Assembly (NCBI GenBank): GCA_003520745.1
Contig: DOUE01000016.1
Location: forward strand, 75,287-90,569
DNA from: Erysipelotrichaceae bacterium
GTDB lineage: Bacteria > Bacillota_I > Bacilli_A > Erysipelotrichales > Erysipelotrichaceae
Length of the DNA: 15,283 nt
Direction of reading: 5' to 3'
The first letter of the stretch is position 1; each line of letters begins with the position of its first letter. This document shows positions 6,500 through 14,115 of the stretch, in pieces. The notes under the pieces are model-generated. The model was not told where the DNA came from and did not search any database. It saw only the letters and a program-made list of their open reading frames with translations. The translations under genes and the position numbers were made by a program.

Positions 6500-7168
6500 A
6501 TGGATCAAACAAATCAAGTTTTCTTCGAAGCAGCCGCCGCCGGTGATTTCGCCAAGGTCGTGGCAAACCTGCAAAAAGGTGCCGACGTCAATGTTCGCAA
6601 TGGTGAACAGAGGACGGCGCTGATGCGCAGTGCGAAGCGCGGACACGAGAAAGTCGTCCGCTACCTGTTGGACAACGGGGCCGATGTGAATGCGCGCGAC
6701 ATCAACGGGAAAACCGCTCTGATGGGTGCGGCGAAGAAGGGGCACGAAGCCATCGTCAAAATGATGCTGGAACTGGCGGCCGAAGTGAACGTGCAGGACG
6801 CCAAGGGACGCAACGCGCTGATGCGTGCGAGTTTCCTGGGTCATGACGATGTCGTCGAGATGTTGCTGAAGTATGGCGCGGATGCGAATGCGGCGGATGA
6901 AATGGGCCGTACTGCCCTGATGGAAGCCTGCCTGGCGTTTCGGGTCGAGGTCATCAAGAAATTGTTGGCGGCGGGAGCGCAGATCAATGCGCAGGATTCC
7001 AATGGATGCACGGCTCTGATGCGTGCGAGTTACTCCGGGTATCAGGAATTGGTCACCTACCTGTTGGATCAGGGGGCCGATAAGGAAATCACGGACAAAG
7101 AAGGCAATAAGGCGATTCATTATGTGCGCGAACACAACTTCACGGATTTGAAACCGTTCTTGAAATAG
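6500..7168 (+). CDS. Ankyrin-repeat protein
   Basis: A 222-residue protein made almost wholly of ankyrin repeats, of about 33 residues each: roughly 5-36, 37-69, 70-102, 103-135, 136-168, 169-201 and a partial seventh to the end. The repeats share the pattern G-x-TALM-x-A, GH-x-x-VV-x-LL and GADVN-A-x-D; the TALMRA form replaces the commoner T-P-L-H-x-A-A. No signal peptide, membrane segment or catalytic domain is present, so it is probably a cytoplasmic protein-binding scaffold. The ATG at 6500 is chosen over an in-frame start at 6419 because AAAGGAGG sits 8 bases upstream and repeat 1 begins right after it. The EF-G-2-like gene starts 15 bases past its stop, and its stop codon TAG forms part of that gene's ribosome site. 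The partner is unknown. Confidence 0.92.
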   Translation: MDQTNQVFFEAAAAGDFAKVVANLQKGADVNVRNGEQRTALMRSAKRGHEKVVRYLLDNGADVNARDINGKTALMGAAKKGHEAIVKMMLELAAEVNVQDAKGRNALMRASFLGHDDVVEMLLKYGADANAADEMGRTALMEACLAFRVEVIKKLLAAGAQINAQDSNGCTALMRASYSGYQELVTYLLDQGADKEITDKEGNKAIHYVREHNFTDLKPFLK

Positions 7169-7183
7169 GAGGAACACGACACA

Positions 7184-9268
7184 ATGCGAGATTATCTGGC
7201 ACATGAAGTGCGGAATATTTGTTTGCTTGGCCATAGCGGTGGCGGAAAGACATCCGTCGTCGAAGCGATGCTTTATTTCACCAAGGCGACCGACCGGATG
7301 GGAAAAACCCTTGACGGGACCAGCGTCATGGATTACGATGCGGAAGAAATCAAACGCGGGTTGACGGTGTATGCATCGATCGCGCCCGTCGAATGGAAGG
7401 GGACGAAGATCAACTTCATCGACACACCGGGATTCTTGGACTATCAACAGGAAACCGAAGCGGGCTTGGCAGTCGCCGATAACGCCTTGATCGTCGTCAG
7501 CGCCAAGGACGGCGTCCAGACCGGAACGATCCGGGCATGGAAATCCACCTCCAAACGTAAACTGCCGACCATTTTCTTCATCAATAAGATGGATGAGGAA
7601 AACGCGTCGTTTGAAAAATCATACCAGAGTCTGCGTGATCATTTCGGGAAATCCGTCATACCGTTTGAAATCCCGATCTTCGAAGGCGGGAAATCCATCG
7701 GATCGGTCAATATCCTCAAAAACAAGGCATGGTACTACAACGACCGTGAGAACGCCAAGGAAGTGCCGGCGAGTATGATGCCCAGCGTCGAAGAATACAT
7801 CAACCAGATTTCCGAAGCGGTCGCGATGACCTCGGACGACTTGATGGAAAAATTCTTCTCCGGTGAAGCGTTCAGCGAATCCGAACTGCTTCAAGGTGTC
7901 CGTACGGGAGTCCGTAGCGGCGATATCGTCCCGGTCTATTGCGGATCGTCGATCCAACTGACCGGCATCGAACGGTTGATGGACTTGATCGCGGAATACT
8001 TCCCGAGCTATGGCGAAAAGGGGACGATCGAAGGGTTCGATCTAAACGGAAAAGCCATCAAACTACACACCAACGAGAATGAAGCGCTGTCGTGCCAAGT
8101 GTTTAAAACCATCGTCGACCCCTTCGTCGGTCGGATCTCCTATGTGAAAGTCATGACCGGCGTCCTGACCACCGATGCGCATGTCCACAACATCCAGCAG
8201 GACAAACCCGAGAAGATCAACCAGATTTTCATCATCAAAGGCAAACACCAGATCGCCGTCGGGAAACTCTTCACCGGCGACATCGGATGCATCGTCAAAC
8301 TCCAATACACACGAACCAACGATACTTTGGCCACCAAGGAAAAACCGATCACCTATCCGGAAATCGTCTTCCCGCAACCGATGTTGGCGATGAGCATCTG
8401 GCCCAAGAGTAAGAACGACGAAGATAAAATGTCCACCAGTCTACAAAGAGTGGCGGAAGAAGACCCGGGTTGCCGTTTGGATAAAAACGCGGAAACCGGC
8501 GAACTGATCCTCTTCGGATTGGGCGACCAGCATCTCGACGTCATCGTCAACAAACTGAAATCGAAATACAAGATCGATGTCGAACTGCACGACCCCAGGA
8601 TCCCGTATCGTGAAACCATCCGCGGCAAAGTGACCGTCGAAGGGAAACACAAGAAACAATCCGGCGGGGCGGGACAATTCGGCGACGTTTGGATCACCTT
8701 CGAACCGACCGACAGCCTCGACATGGTCTTTGAAGAAAAAGTCGTCGGCGGGGCGGTGCCGAAACAATACTTCCCGGCCGTCGAAGCCGGGTTGAGGGAA
8801 TGCATGCTGAAGGGGATGTTGGCTGGATACAAAGTCGTCGGGGTCAAAGCGACCTTGGTCGACGGGAAATACCACGAAGTCGACTCCAAGGAAGTCGCGT
8901 TCAAAGCGGCGGCGCGTCTTGCCTATAAAGCGGGGATGCCTGCGGCGAAACCGATCTTGCTTGAACCGATCGTGAAAGCCGTCGTCACCATTCCTGAAGA
9001 ATACACCGGAACCGTCATCGGCGATTTCAATAAACGTCGCGGGATGATCTTGGGGATGGAACTCAACAACGACAATGAACAAGTCATCACGGCCGAAGCC
9101 CCGATGTCCGAAATGATGCATTATCCGACGGAACTTCGCTCCTTCACCCAAGGACGCGGCGTCTATACGCAAACGTTCGACCGCTATGAAGCGGCGCCTC
9201 AACCGATCGCCGATAAAGTCATCGCTGCGGCAGCCAAAGACAAACTCCACGAAGACGACGAAGACTAG
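7184..9268 (+). CDS. Elongation factor G-like GTPase (EF-G-2 type, FusA2-like)
   Basis: A 694-residue translational GTPase with the full EF-G domain order. The G domain has G1 GHSGGGKTS (16-24), switch I RGLTVYAS, G3 DTPG (80-83) and G4 NKMD (134-137). Later come the domain IV entry QSGGAGQFG, the HEVDSKEVAFKAA segment, and domain V ending in GRGVYTQTF. It is a paralogue and not the main EF-G: the P-loop reads GHSGGGKT instead of AHIDAGKT, and the switch II catalytic histidine of D-T-P-G-H is replaced by F84. The Thermus EF-G-2 group likewise lacks this histidine. Ribosome binding is expected from the fold, but the role of EF-G-2 proteins is unsettled. The C-terminal tail is acidic (HEDDED). 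It is cotranscribed with the ankyrin gene; TAGGAGGA precedes its ATG. Confidence 0.9.
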   Translation: MRDYLAHEVRNICLLGHSGGGKTSVVEAMLYFTKATDRMGKTLDGTSVMDYDAEEIKRGLTVYASIAPVEWKGTKINFIDTPGFLDYQQETEAGLAVADNALIVVSAKDGVQTGTIRAWKSTSKRKLPTIFFINKMDEENASFEKSYQSLRDHFGKSVIPFEIPIFEGGKSIGSVNILKNKAWYYNDRENAKEVPASMMPSVEEYINQISEAVAMTSDDLMEKFFSGEAFSESELLQGVRTGVRSGDIVPVYCGSSIQLTGIERLMDLIAEYFPSYGEKGTIEGFDLNGKAIKLHTNENEALSCQVFKTIVDPFVGRISYVKVMTGVLTTDAHVHNIQQDKPEKINQIFIIKGKHQIAVGKLFTGDIGCIVKLQYTRTNDTLATKEKPITYPEIVFPQPMLAMSIWPKSKNDEDKMSTSLQRVAEEDPGCRLDKNAETGELILFGLGDQHLDVIVNKLKSKYKIDVELHDPRIPYRETIRGKVTVEGKHKKQSGGAGQFGDVWITFEPTDSLDMVFEEKVVGGAVPKQYFPAVEAGLRECMLKGMLAGYKVVGVKATLVDGKYHEVDSKEVAFKAAARLAYKAGMPAAKPILLEPIVKAVVTIPEEYTGTVIGDFNKRRGMILGMELNNDNEQVITAEAPMSEMMHYPTELRSFTQGRGVYTQTFDRYEAAPQPIADKVIAAAAKDKLHEDDED

Positions 9269-9271
9269 ACC

Positions 9272-9296
9272 AAAAACGCGAGAAATCGCGTTTTTT
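9272..9296 (+). terminator. Intrinsic terminator of the ankyrin / EF-G-2-like operon
   Basis: AAAAACGCGA (9272-9281) pairs with TCGCGTTTTT (9286-9295) around a GAAA tetraloop, with T continuing to 9296. It starts three bases after the stop codon and defines the end of the two-gene unit. Confidence 0.9.
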
Positions 9297-9297
9297 G

Positions 9298-9312
9298 ATT
9301 CAATCATTGAAT
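9298..9312. repeat. Small inverted repeat in the 9269-9358 intergenic gap
   Basis: ATTCAA-TCA-TTGAAT is a perfect 6-3-6 dyad between the terminator and the next gene. It could be an operator for the gene at 9359, for which no convincing promoter is seen. It is AT-rich and may be chance. Confidence 0.25.
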
Positions 9313-9358
9313 TTCGACTTGAAATGTGAGATTGTAGAAGAAAGAACGGGGTAGTACT

Positions 9359-9775
9359 ATGCGAAGTTTCGATTGGCGAGGGACGTTGGATATGTTGAAA
9401 TATTTCGGGGTGGTCTTCGGAATCGTCGGAGGACTCGTCCTGATCCTTTACTTTAACTTCAATTTCATCGACTTCACCTACAAAGCCCCCTTCATCACCA
9501 TGGCATCCCCGGATAAGAGCTACATCGCGAAGATCTACCGTGTCAGCGATCCGAGTCTGAAAGACTCCTATGTCTCCGTCAGCATCTATGACAACCGCAA
9601 CCGACTCGTCAAGAAGAACCTCTTCAAACAGTATTACTGTAAAAGCATCACGCTCCACTGGAACGCCGACAATACGGTCATCATCAACGAACTGACCTTG
9701 AATGTGAAACAGAAAGCGGTGCTGTTCAAGAAAGAGAACCAGCATCCCTGTCCTGCCAACAGCCTCATCTACTAA
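9359..9775 (+). CDS. Small membrane-anchored protein resembling DUF5412
   Basis: A 138-residue protein. A single hydrophobic segment at about residues 13-31 (FGVVFGIVGGLVLILYF) acts as a signal anchor, leaving about 105 residues outside the membrane. The outer part reads as a small beta-rich domain: SPDKSYIAKIYRVSD, then a VSVSIYD strand, and TLHWNADNTVIINELTLNV near the end. The S-P-(D/N)-x-x-Y start and the W-x-(D/N)-D-(D/N)-TVIIN-x-x-x-L(D/N)V ending recall the DUF5412 family from memory; this was not confirmed by a search. No function is known. GGGG precedes the ATG by 7 bases. It stands alone between two terminators. Confidence 0.75.
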   Translation: MRSFDWRGTLDMLKYFGVVFGIVGGLVLILYFNFNFIDFTYKAPFITMASPDKSYIAKIYRVSDPSLKDSYVSVSIYDNRNRLVKKNLFKQYYCKSITLHWNADNTVIINELTLNVKQKAVLFKKENQHPCPANSLIY

Positions 9776-9798
9776 AAAGCCCCGAGAGGGGCTTTCGT
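9774..9798. terminator. Shared intrinsic terminator of convergent genes
   Basis: AAAGCCCC (9776-9783) pairs perfectly with GGGGCTTT (9788-9795) around a GAGA tetraloop. On the - strand the stem is followed by five T, so it should end the M32 peptidase transcript well. On the + strand the T run is short (three T, then CGT), so it ends the small membrane-protein transcript less clearly. Confidence 0.8.
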
Positions 9799-11298
9799 CT
9801 ATTTCAACTGATATAACGCTGAATATTTATCGATCAAATAATCCACGTAATGCATCGGGTTGAAGGATTCCCCGGTGACTTCCTTGAGAAGTTCATCGGC
9901 CTGGCGTTTTCCGCCGTACGTATGGATTTTTTCCATCAACCATTGTTTGATGAGATCCATCCGTCCCTCTTCAAGCAACTGTTCGACGTTCAGATCCTTA
10001 CGCATCGCAACCATCCATTGGGCGCTATAGGCGCTGCCCAAGGCATAGGTCGGGAAGTATCCGAAACTTGCGGATGACCAATGGATGTCCTGCAAAACGC
10101 CTTCGGCGCTGTCTTTTACATTTAATCCCAAGAAATCATGGATCTTTTGGTTCCAGACGGCTTCCACGTTGTCGACCGTGACGCTTCCGTCGAAGAACCC
10201 ACGCTCGACTTCATAGCGAAGCAGGATATGAAGCGGATAGGTCAGTTCATCGGCTTCGGTCCGGATGAATCCGGGCTCCACGGCGTTGATCGCGGCGACC
10301 CATTGGTCCAGCGATACTTCCGACAAATTCTCGGGGAAAAGCGCGACCAGTTTCGGATAGAGGTTCACCCAGAAGGACTTGTTCCTTCCAAGCATGTTCT
10401 CCATCATCCGGCTTTGGCTTTCATGCATCCCCATCGACATGTTGTCGAAGAAGACCGTGCCTTCATAGACTTGGTCGACCTGATGGTTATAGGTCGCGTG
10501 GCCGACTTCGTGGATCAAGGAGAAGATCGCGGAGGCGACGTTGTCGGCGAGATAGCGGACGGTGATCCGGTTGTCGAACTTACTCAGGGAAGAAGAGAAG
10601 GGATGGGCGCTGGTCGCCAGGTAGGAACTCTTGGGATCCACACATAAGGCTTCCTTCAAGATTTCCATGAACTGCTTCTGTTTATCCACCGGATAGACCT
10701 TATACAAGAAGGAAGTGTCGGGTTTGACGCCTTCCGTCAAAAGACGATGAAGGAACGGCACCAACTTCTCTTTGACGACCGCAAAGAACCGGTCGTACTC
10801 GACCTGCGTCATGTTGGGTTCATAATCGCCAAGCAACACGTCATAGTCGCATTCCGTACGTCGGCGCGTTTTGACGTTGGCTTTTGTCCCTTCGATCAAA
10901 CGATGCAGGTAAGGTGCGAAACGGCTGAAGTCTTTTTCTTCGCGGGCGAGTTCCCACTCGACTTCCGCATCGTTGCACAACTTGTTGAATTCAACGTACT
11001 GTTTCTTGGGGATGAAGCGGATTTTCTCCAAGTCTTTCAGAATCGCTTTCGCCTGATCCTGCGCGAAGCGGTCGTCCGACTGGTCGGCGACCTTCTGTAG
11101 AAGCGCGATCGTCGACTTCGACGTCGCATGGGCGAAGGCTTCGCCGCTTAAAATCGATAACAGGTTACTGCGGTAAGCCGCGCCTTTCTTAGGGGCGATG
11201 GTCGCCATATCGAAATACATCGTACGCAAAGCCAAAGCATACGCCGCGTCTTTCTGCACATAGGCGGCGAAGCGGCGGGTAAGTGAAATATCTTTCAT
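9799..11298 (-). CDS. M32-family metallocarboxypeptidase (carboxypeptidase Taq type)
   Basis: A 499-residue cytoplasmic metallocarboxypeptidase; M32 enzymes remove residues one at a time from peptide C-termini and are usually about 500 residues. The family motifs appear in order: HPFSSSLSKFDNRITVRY (HPF and D-x-R-x-T elements), HEVGHATYNHQ with zinc ligands H263 and H267 and catalytic E264, then MHESQSR with E293 as third ligand. An in-frame ATG at 11322 would add eight residues but has no ribosome site and falls at the predicted transcription start. The ATG at 11298 has GAAAGGG 8 bases upstream. The gene is divergent from the pseudouridine operon and ends in a shared terminator. Confidence 0.93.
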   Translation of the reverse strand: MKDISLTRRFAAYVQKDAAYALALRTMYFDMATIAPKKGAAYRSNLLSILSGEAFAHATSKSTIALLQKVADQSDDRFAQDQAKAILKDLEKIRFIPKKQYVEFNKLCNDAEVEWELAREEKDFSRFAPYLHRLIEGTKANVKTRRRTECDYDVLLGDYEPNMTQVEYDRFFAVVKEKLVPFLHRLLTEGVKPDTSFLYKVYPVDKQKQFMEILKEALCVDPKSSYLATSAHPFSSSLSKFDNRITVRYLADNVASAIFSLIHEVGHATYNHQVDQVYEGTVFFDNMSMGMHESQSRMMENMLGRNKSFWVNLYPKLVALFPENLSEVSLDQWVAAINAVEPGFIRTEADELTYPLHILLRYEVERGFFDGSVTVDNVEAVWNQKIHDFLGLNVKDSAEGVLQDIHWSSASFGYFPTYALGSAYSAQWMVAMRKDLNVEQLLEEGRMDLIKQWLMEKIHTYGGKRQADELLKEVTGESFNPMHYVDYLIDKYSALYQLK

Positions 11299-11323
11299 TT
11301 CTAAAGCCCTTTCTTTTAACATT

Positions 11324-11352
11324 ATGATATAACTTCATCACGAAGAATGAAA
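11324..11352 (-). promoter_or_regulatory. Promoter of the M32 carboxypeptidase gene
   Basis: On the - strand TTTCAT (11352-11347), a 17-base spacer and TATCAT (11329-11324) form a plausible sigma-A promoter with an identical -10 to the one before the ankyrin gene. Transcription would begin near 11317, which supports the ATG at 11298 as the true start. Confidence 0.5.
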
Positions 11353-11357
11353 GACTT

Positions 11358-11366
11358 TGGTATAAT
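11358..11366 (+). promoter_or_regulatory. Extended -10 promoter of the pseudouridine operon
   Basis: TGG directly before a consensus TATAAT is an extended -10 element, which can work without a good -35; none is seen. The start would fall near 11373, at the edge of the ribosome site GGAGGG (11372-11377), so the leader before the ATG at 11384 would be only about 11 bases. Confidence 0.65.
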
Positions 11367-11383
11367 TGTTTGGAGGGAAATCG

Positions 11384-12322
11384 ATGAAAGAAATACTTGT
11401 GGTCGGCGGAGCGAACGTCGACTTGGTCGGGATACCCGACAAACCGTTACGGATACGGGATTCCAATCCCGGAAAGATCAGTGTTTCTTTCGGAGGCGTC
11501 GGACGAAACATCGCCCACAATGCGGTGTTGGCCGGTGCGAAGGTGGAGTTGGCGACGATTTTCGGAAACGACCTTTTGGGAACCTCCTGCGCCGAGGATT
11601 GCCGACGCGTAGGAATCCGACTCACGCATAGTCGCTTCAGTTCCACGCACGCCAGTTCGATGTATCTTGCGGTGTTGGATGCGGGAAGGGATATGCATCT
11701 GGCGATCAGCGATATGGAAATCCTGGATGAACTGGATGAGGAACGGTTGGTTCCGGTGATCAGTTCCTTGGATGAACAGGATTTTTGCGTATTGGACACC
11801 AACCTGAAACAGGAAGTGATCGAGACCTTGAGCGAAGCCGGCCGATGCCGCTTCGCATTGGATCCGATTTCGACCCGGAAGGCATTGAAGGCAAAGCATC
11901 TTCTGCATCGCTTCCATGTATTGAAACCCAACCGCTATGAAGCCGAAGTGCTGTTGGATATGAAAATCGAAACCCTCCAGGATGTCCACACCGCGTTGAA
12001 CCGGTTCATCGAGATCGGAATCGCCGAGGTGATCATCAGTTTGGGGGAAGACGGGATCGCCGCCTCCAACGGCGTCGATGTCGTTTTATTGAAGATGGTG
12101 CCCGAACGGGTCGTCAATGCGACCGGGGCGGGCGACTGTTTCTTGGGGGCGTATTTGGCGGAGCGTTTGCGCAGCGATGATTTCGTCCATTGTCTAAGCT
12201 ATGCCTTGGCGGCATCCGTGCTTACCATTCAAAAAGAAGAGACCGTCGTTCAGGACTTGAACGACGAGAAGATACGGGCGTTCCTTCTGGAACATCCGGT
12301 AGAAAGGAAGAATCTCACATGA
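11384..12322 (+). CDS. psuK: Pseudouridine kinase (PfkB/ribokinase family)
   Basis: A 312-residue PfkB-family sugar kinase. N-terminal VVGGANVDLVG and SFGGVGRNIAHNAVLAGA form the substrate side; LKPNRYEAE and ISLGEDGI follow, and VNATGAGDCFLGAY near the C-terminus is the PfkB signature 2 with catalytic base D251. The family alone would allow many sugars or nucleosides. The call as pseudouridine kinase (pseudouridine to its 5'-phosphate, using ATP) rests on the next gene, PsuG, which uses that product and overlaps this one by 4 bp (ATGA). The ATG at 11384 follows GGAGGG by 6 bases; an upstream TTG at 11366 is inside the promoter. It is the first gene of a six-gene unit. Confidence 0.88.
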   Translation: MKEILVVGGANVDLVGIPDKPLRIRDSNPGKISVSFGGVGRNIAHNAVLAGAKVELATIFGNDLLGTSCAEDCRRVGIRLTHSRFSSTHASSMYLAVLDAGRDMHLAISDMEILDELDEERLVPVISSLDEQDFCVLDTNLKQEVIETLSEAGRCRFALDPISTRKALKAKHLLHRFHVLKPNRYEAEVLLDMKIETLQDVHTALNRFIEIGIAEVIISLGEDGIAASNGVDVVLLKMVPERVVNATGAGDCFLGAYLAERLRSDDFVHCLSYALAASVLTIQKEETVVQDLNDEKIRAFLLEHPVERKNLT

Positions 12323-13239
12323 TCCATATCCATCCGAAGGTCAAGGAAGCGTTGGCGAACAACCAACCGGTCGTCGCTTTGGAATCCACCATCATCTCGC
12401 ACGGGATGCCATATCCCGAAAACGTAAAAACAGCGATGGAGGTCGAGCGTGTCATCGAAGAAAACGGGGCGATCGCCGCGACCATCGGGATCATCGACGG
12501 AGTCGCCGTCATCGGGATGACCCCCCAGCAGATCGAGGCGTTCGGCAGCCGGGGGCACATCGCGAAAGTCAGCCGTCGTGATTTACCGGTCATCTTCGCC
12601 CGTAAAGAATGGGGTGCCACCACGGTCGCGACAACCATGATCCTGGCTGCGAAAGCGGGGATCGAAGTCTTCGTAACCGGCGGGATCGGCGGTGTCCACC
12701 GCGGGGCGCAAAGCAGTTTCGACATTTCCGCCGACCTTCAGGAGTTGGCGAACACCGATGTCACGGTCGTTTGCGCCGGGGCGAAAGCCATCCTGGATCT
12801 ACCGTTGACCCTGGAATACCTTGAAACGTTCGGGGTGCCGGTGTTGGGATATCAAAGCGATCAATTGGCGGCGTTCTATAGCCGTGAATCCGGATTGAAA
12901 GTCGACGCGAACATGAAGGATTGCGATCAAATCGCCGATGTCGTGTTGGCGAAGAGAAACTTCGGATTACGGGGCGGCGTGTTGATTTCAAACCCCATCC
13001 CTAAGGAGTACGACATGGATCCGATCGTCATCAACCAGGCGATCGCGACGGCGTTGGCGCAAATGGACGAGCAGGGTGTCAAAGGCAACGAAGTCACCCC
13101 CTTCCTTTTGGCCAAGGTCAAAGAACTGACCGGCGGGGATTCGCTGGAATCCAACATCGCCCTCATAAAGAACAATGCGGTGGTCGGAGCGCAGATCGCG
13201 ATGAGCCTCTGCGTGAAAAAAGGAGAGAGACATGTTTGA
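12319..13239 (+). CDS. psuG: Pseudouridine-5'-phosphate glycosidase
   Basis: A 306-residue protein, normal length for PsuG, which splits pseudouridine 5'-phosphate at its C-C glycosidic bond into uracil and ribose 5-phosphate. The catalytic residues known in the E. coli enzyme (E31, K93, D149, K166) match E22 in ALESTIISHG, K83 in AKVSRRDLP, D139 in DISADL and K156 in AGAKAILDLP, with spacings that agree to within one residue. The GGIGGVHRG loop and the C-terminal NIALIKNNA are also typical. The start overlaps the kinase stop (ATGA) with AAAGGAAG upstream; an in-frame start at 12190 lies inside the kinase gene. It overlaps the next gene by 8 bp. Confidence 0.95.
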   Translation: MIHIHPKVKEALANNQPVVALESTIISHGMPYPENVKTAMEVERVIEENGAIAATIGIIDGVAVIGMTPQQIEAFGSRGHIAKVSRRDLPVIFARKEWGATTVATTMILAAKAGIEVFVTGGIGGVHRGAQSSFDISADLQELANTDVTVVCAGAKAILDLPLTLEYLETFGVPVLGYQSDQLAAFYSRESGLKVDANMKDCDQIADVVLAKRNFGLRGGVLISNPIPKEYDMDPIVINQAIATALAQMDEQGVKGNEVTPFLLAKVKELTGGDSLESNIALIKNNAVVGAQIAMSLCVKKGERHV

Positions 13240-13714
13240 TAAATGCATCGAACTCCTGCGCTCAAGGGGCGTCGAACTCGAGGATATCGCGGAATGCGTC
13301 GTCTACCTCCAACAGAAGCATCATCCCGATGTCACCATCGAAGAGATTCTGCCGACGGTGGAAAGCATCGTCCGTAAACGTGAAGTCCAACACGCCATCC
13401 TGACCGGAATCGCGTTGGATATCGGGGCTGAGCGTAATGAATTATTCGATCGTGAACTCTGTGCTATACTTAACACAGACTATACGTTGTATGGAATCGA
13501 TGAAGTTCTGGCCTATGGAATCTGTAACTTATACGGTTCGATCGCACTCACCAATTTCGGGTACATCGATCGTGAAAAACCGTGCATCATCGGCCGTCTC
13601 AACAGCCATGACAGCACGCAATGCAACTGTTTTTTGGACGATATCGTCGGAGCCATCGCCGCTGCCGCCGCAAGCAAGATCGCCCATGGCCATTCCTCGG
13701 AGGTAAAATCATGA
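13232..13714 (+). CDS. yutG: YutG/PgpA-like protein (phosphatidylglycerophosphatase A superfamily)
   Basis: A 160-residue protein that matches the Bacillus YutG type throughout: RGVELEDIAECV near the start, RKREVQHAILTGI in the middle, LYGIDEVLA, YGSIALTNFGYID, IIGRLNS and a C-terminal LDDIVGAIAAAAASKIAH. YutG is annotated as a soluble relative of phosphatidylglycerophosphatase A, which makes phosphatidylglycerol from its phosphate; no membrane segments are evident here, and the activity is not proven for this form. It begins 8 bp inside psuG, after AAAGGAGA, and ends in an ATGA overlap with the next gene. Why it travels with pseudouridine salvage is unclear. Confidence 0.85.
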   Translation: MFDKCIELLRSRGVELEDIAECVVYLQQKHHPDVTIEEILPTVESIVRKREVQHAILTGIALDIGAERNELFDRELCAILNTDYTLYGIDEVLAYGICNLYGSIALTNFGYIDREKPCIIGRLNSHDSTQCNCFLDDIVGAIAAAAASKIAHGHSSEVKS

Positions 13715-14115
13715 AGAAAGCACTACTCATCCTCGCCACGCTGGCGCTGCTCCTCACCGGGTGCAGCAGCGTCGGTCCAAGCCAAGTCGAACCCAAAGAA
13801 ATCACGAAGATGCTGGACAATAACGAGACGTTGGTTGTCTATGTCGGATATAAGGCGTGTTCGGCCTGCCAATCCTTCAAACCGGTCGTCACCGAACTCA
13901 TCAAGAACTATGATGTGAAAGTCTATTACGTGGACACCTATGAAAGCGATAAAGAAGATCTCGCCGATTTGCTTGATGCGCATTTGGGCGAAGTGGAATA
14001 TACCCCCACGACCTTCATTTTCAAAGATGGCATCCTGCTTGACTCCAAAGTCGGCGCCTTGGGTTACCTGGCGCTGAAGAATTGGTTTGTGAAGTATGGC
14101 GTTATCCCAGAGTGA
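13711..14115 (+). CDS. Thioredoxin-fold lipoprotein
   Basis: A 134-residue lipoprotein: MKK, a leucine/alanine-rich core and lipobox LLTGC with C18. The rest is a single thioredoxin domain with VVYVGYKACSACQSF, giving a C50-S-A-C53 redox pair, and a TPT segment with the cis-proline (YTPTTFIF). It should act on the outer membrane face on thiols or disulfides of exported proteins, or against oxidative stress; reducing or oxidising direction cannot be told from the motif. No DsbD/CcdA partner is in the window. Its start overlaps the yutG stop (ATGA), with TCGGAGG upstream, and the next gene may start 20 bases before its end. Confidence 0.85.
   Translation: MKKALLILATLALLLTGCSSVGPSQVEPKEITKMLDNNETLVVYVGYKACSACQSFKPVVTELIKNYDVKVYYVDTYESDKEDLADLLDAHLGEVEYTPTTFIFKDGILLDSKVGALGYLALKNWFVKYGVIPE

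Noticed and set aside
7166..7183. Separate promoter for the EF-G-2-like gene
   Set aside because: The 15-base gap holds only the ribosome site, and no convincing -10/-35 pair was seen at the end of the ankyrin gene.
6440..7447. 335-codon open frame on the - strand
   Set aside because: It spans the ankyrin gene and the start of the GTPase on the opposite strand; its repetitive HQ-rich translation merely mirrors the ankyrin repeats.
8441..9745. 434-codon open frame on the - strand
   Set aside because: It runs antisense across the EF-G-2-like gene, its terminator and the small membrane protein. The translation is low-complexity and Asp/Phe/Arg-rich, typical of a shadow.
13437..13706. 89-codon open frame on the + strand
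   Set aside because: It lies inside the yutG-like gene in another frame, and its translation is serine-rich without motifs.
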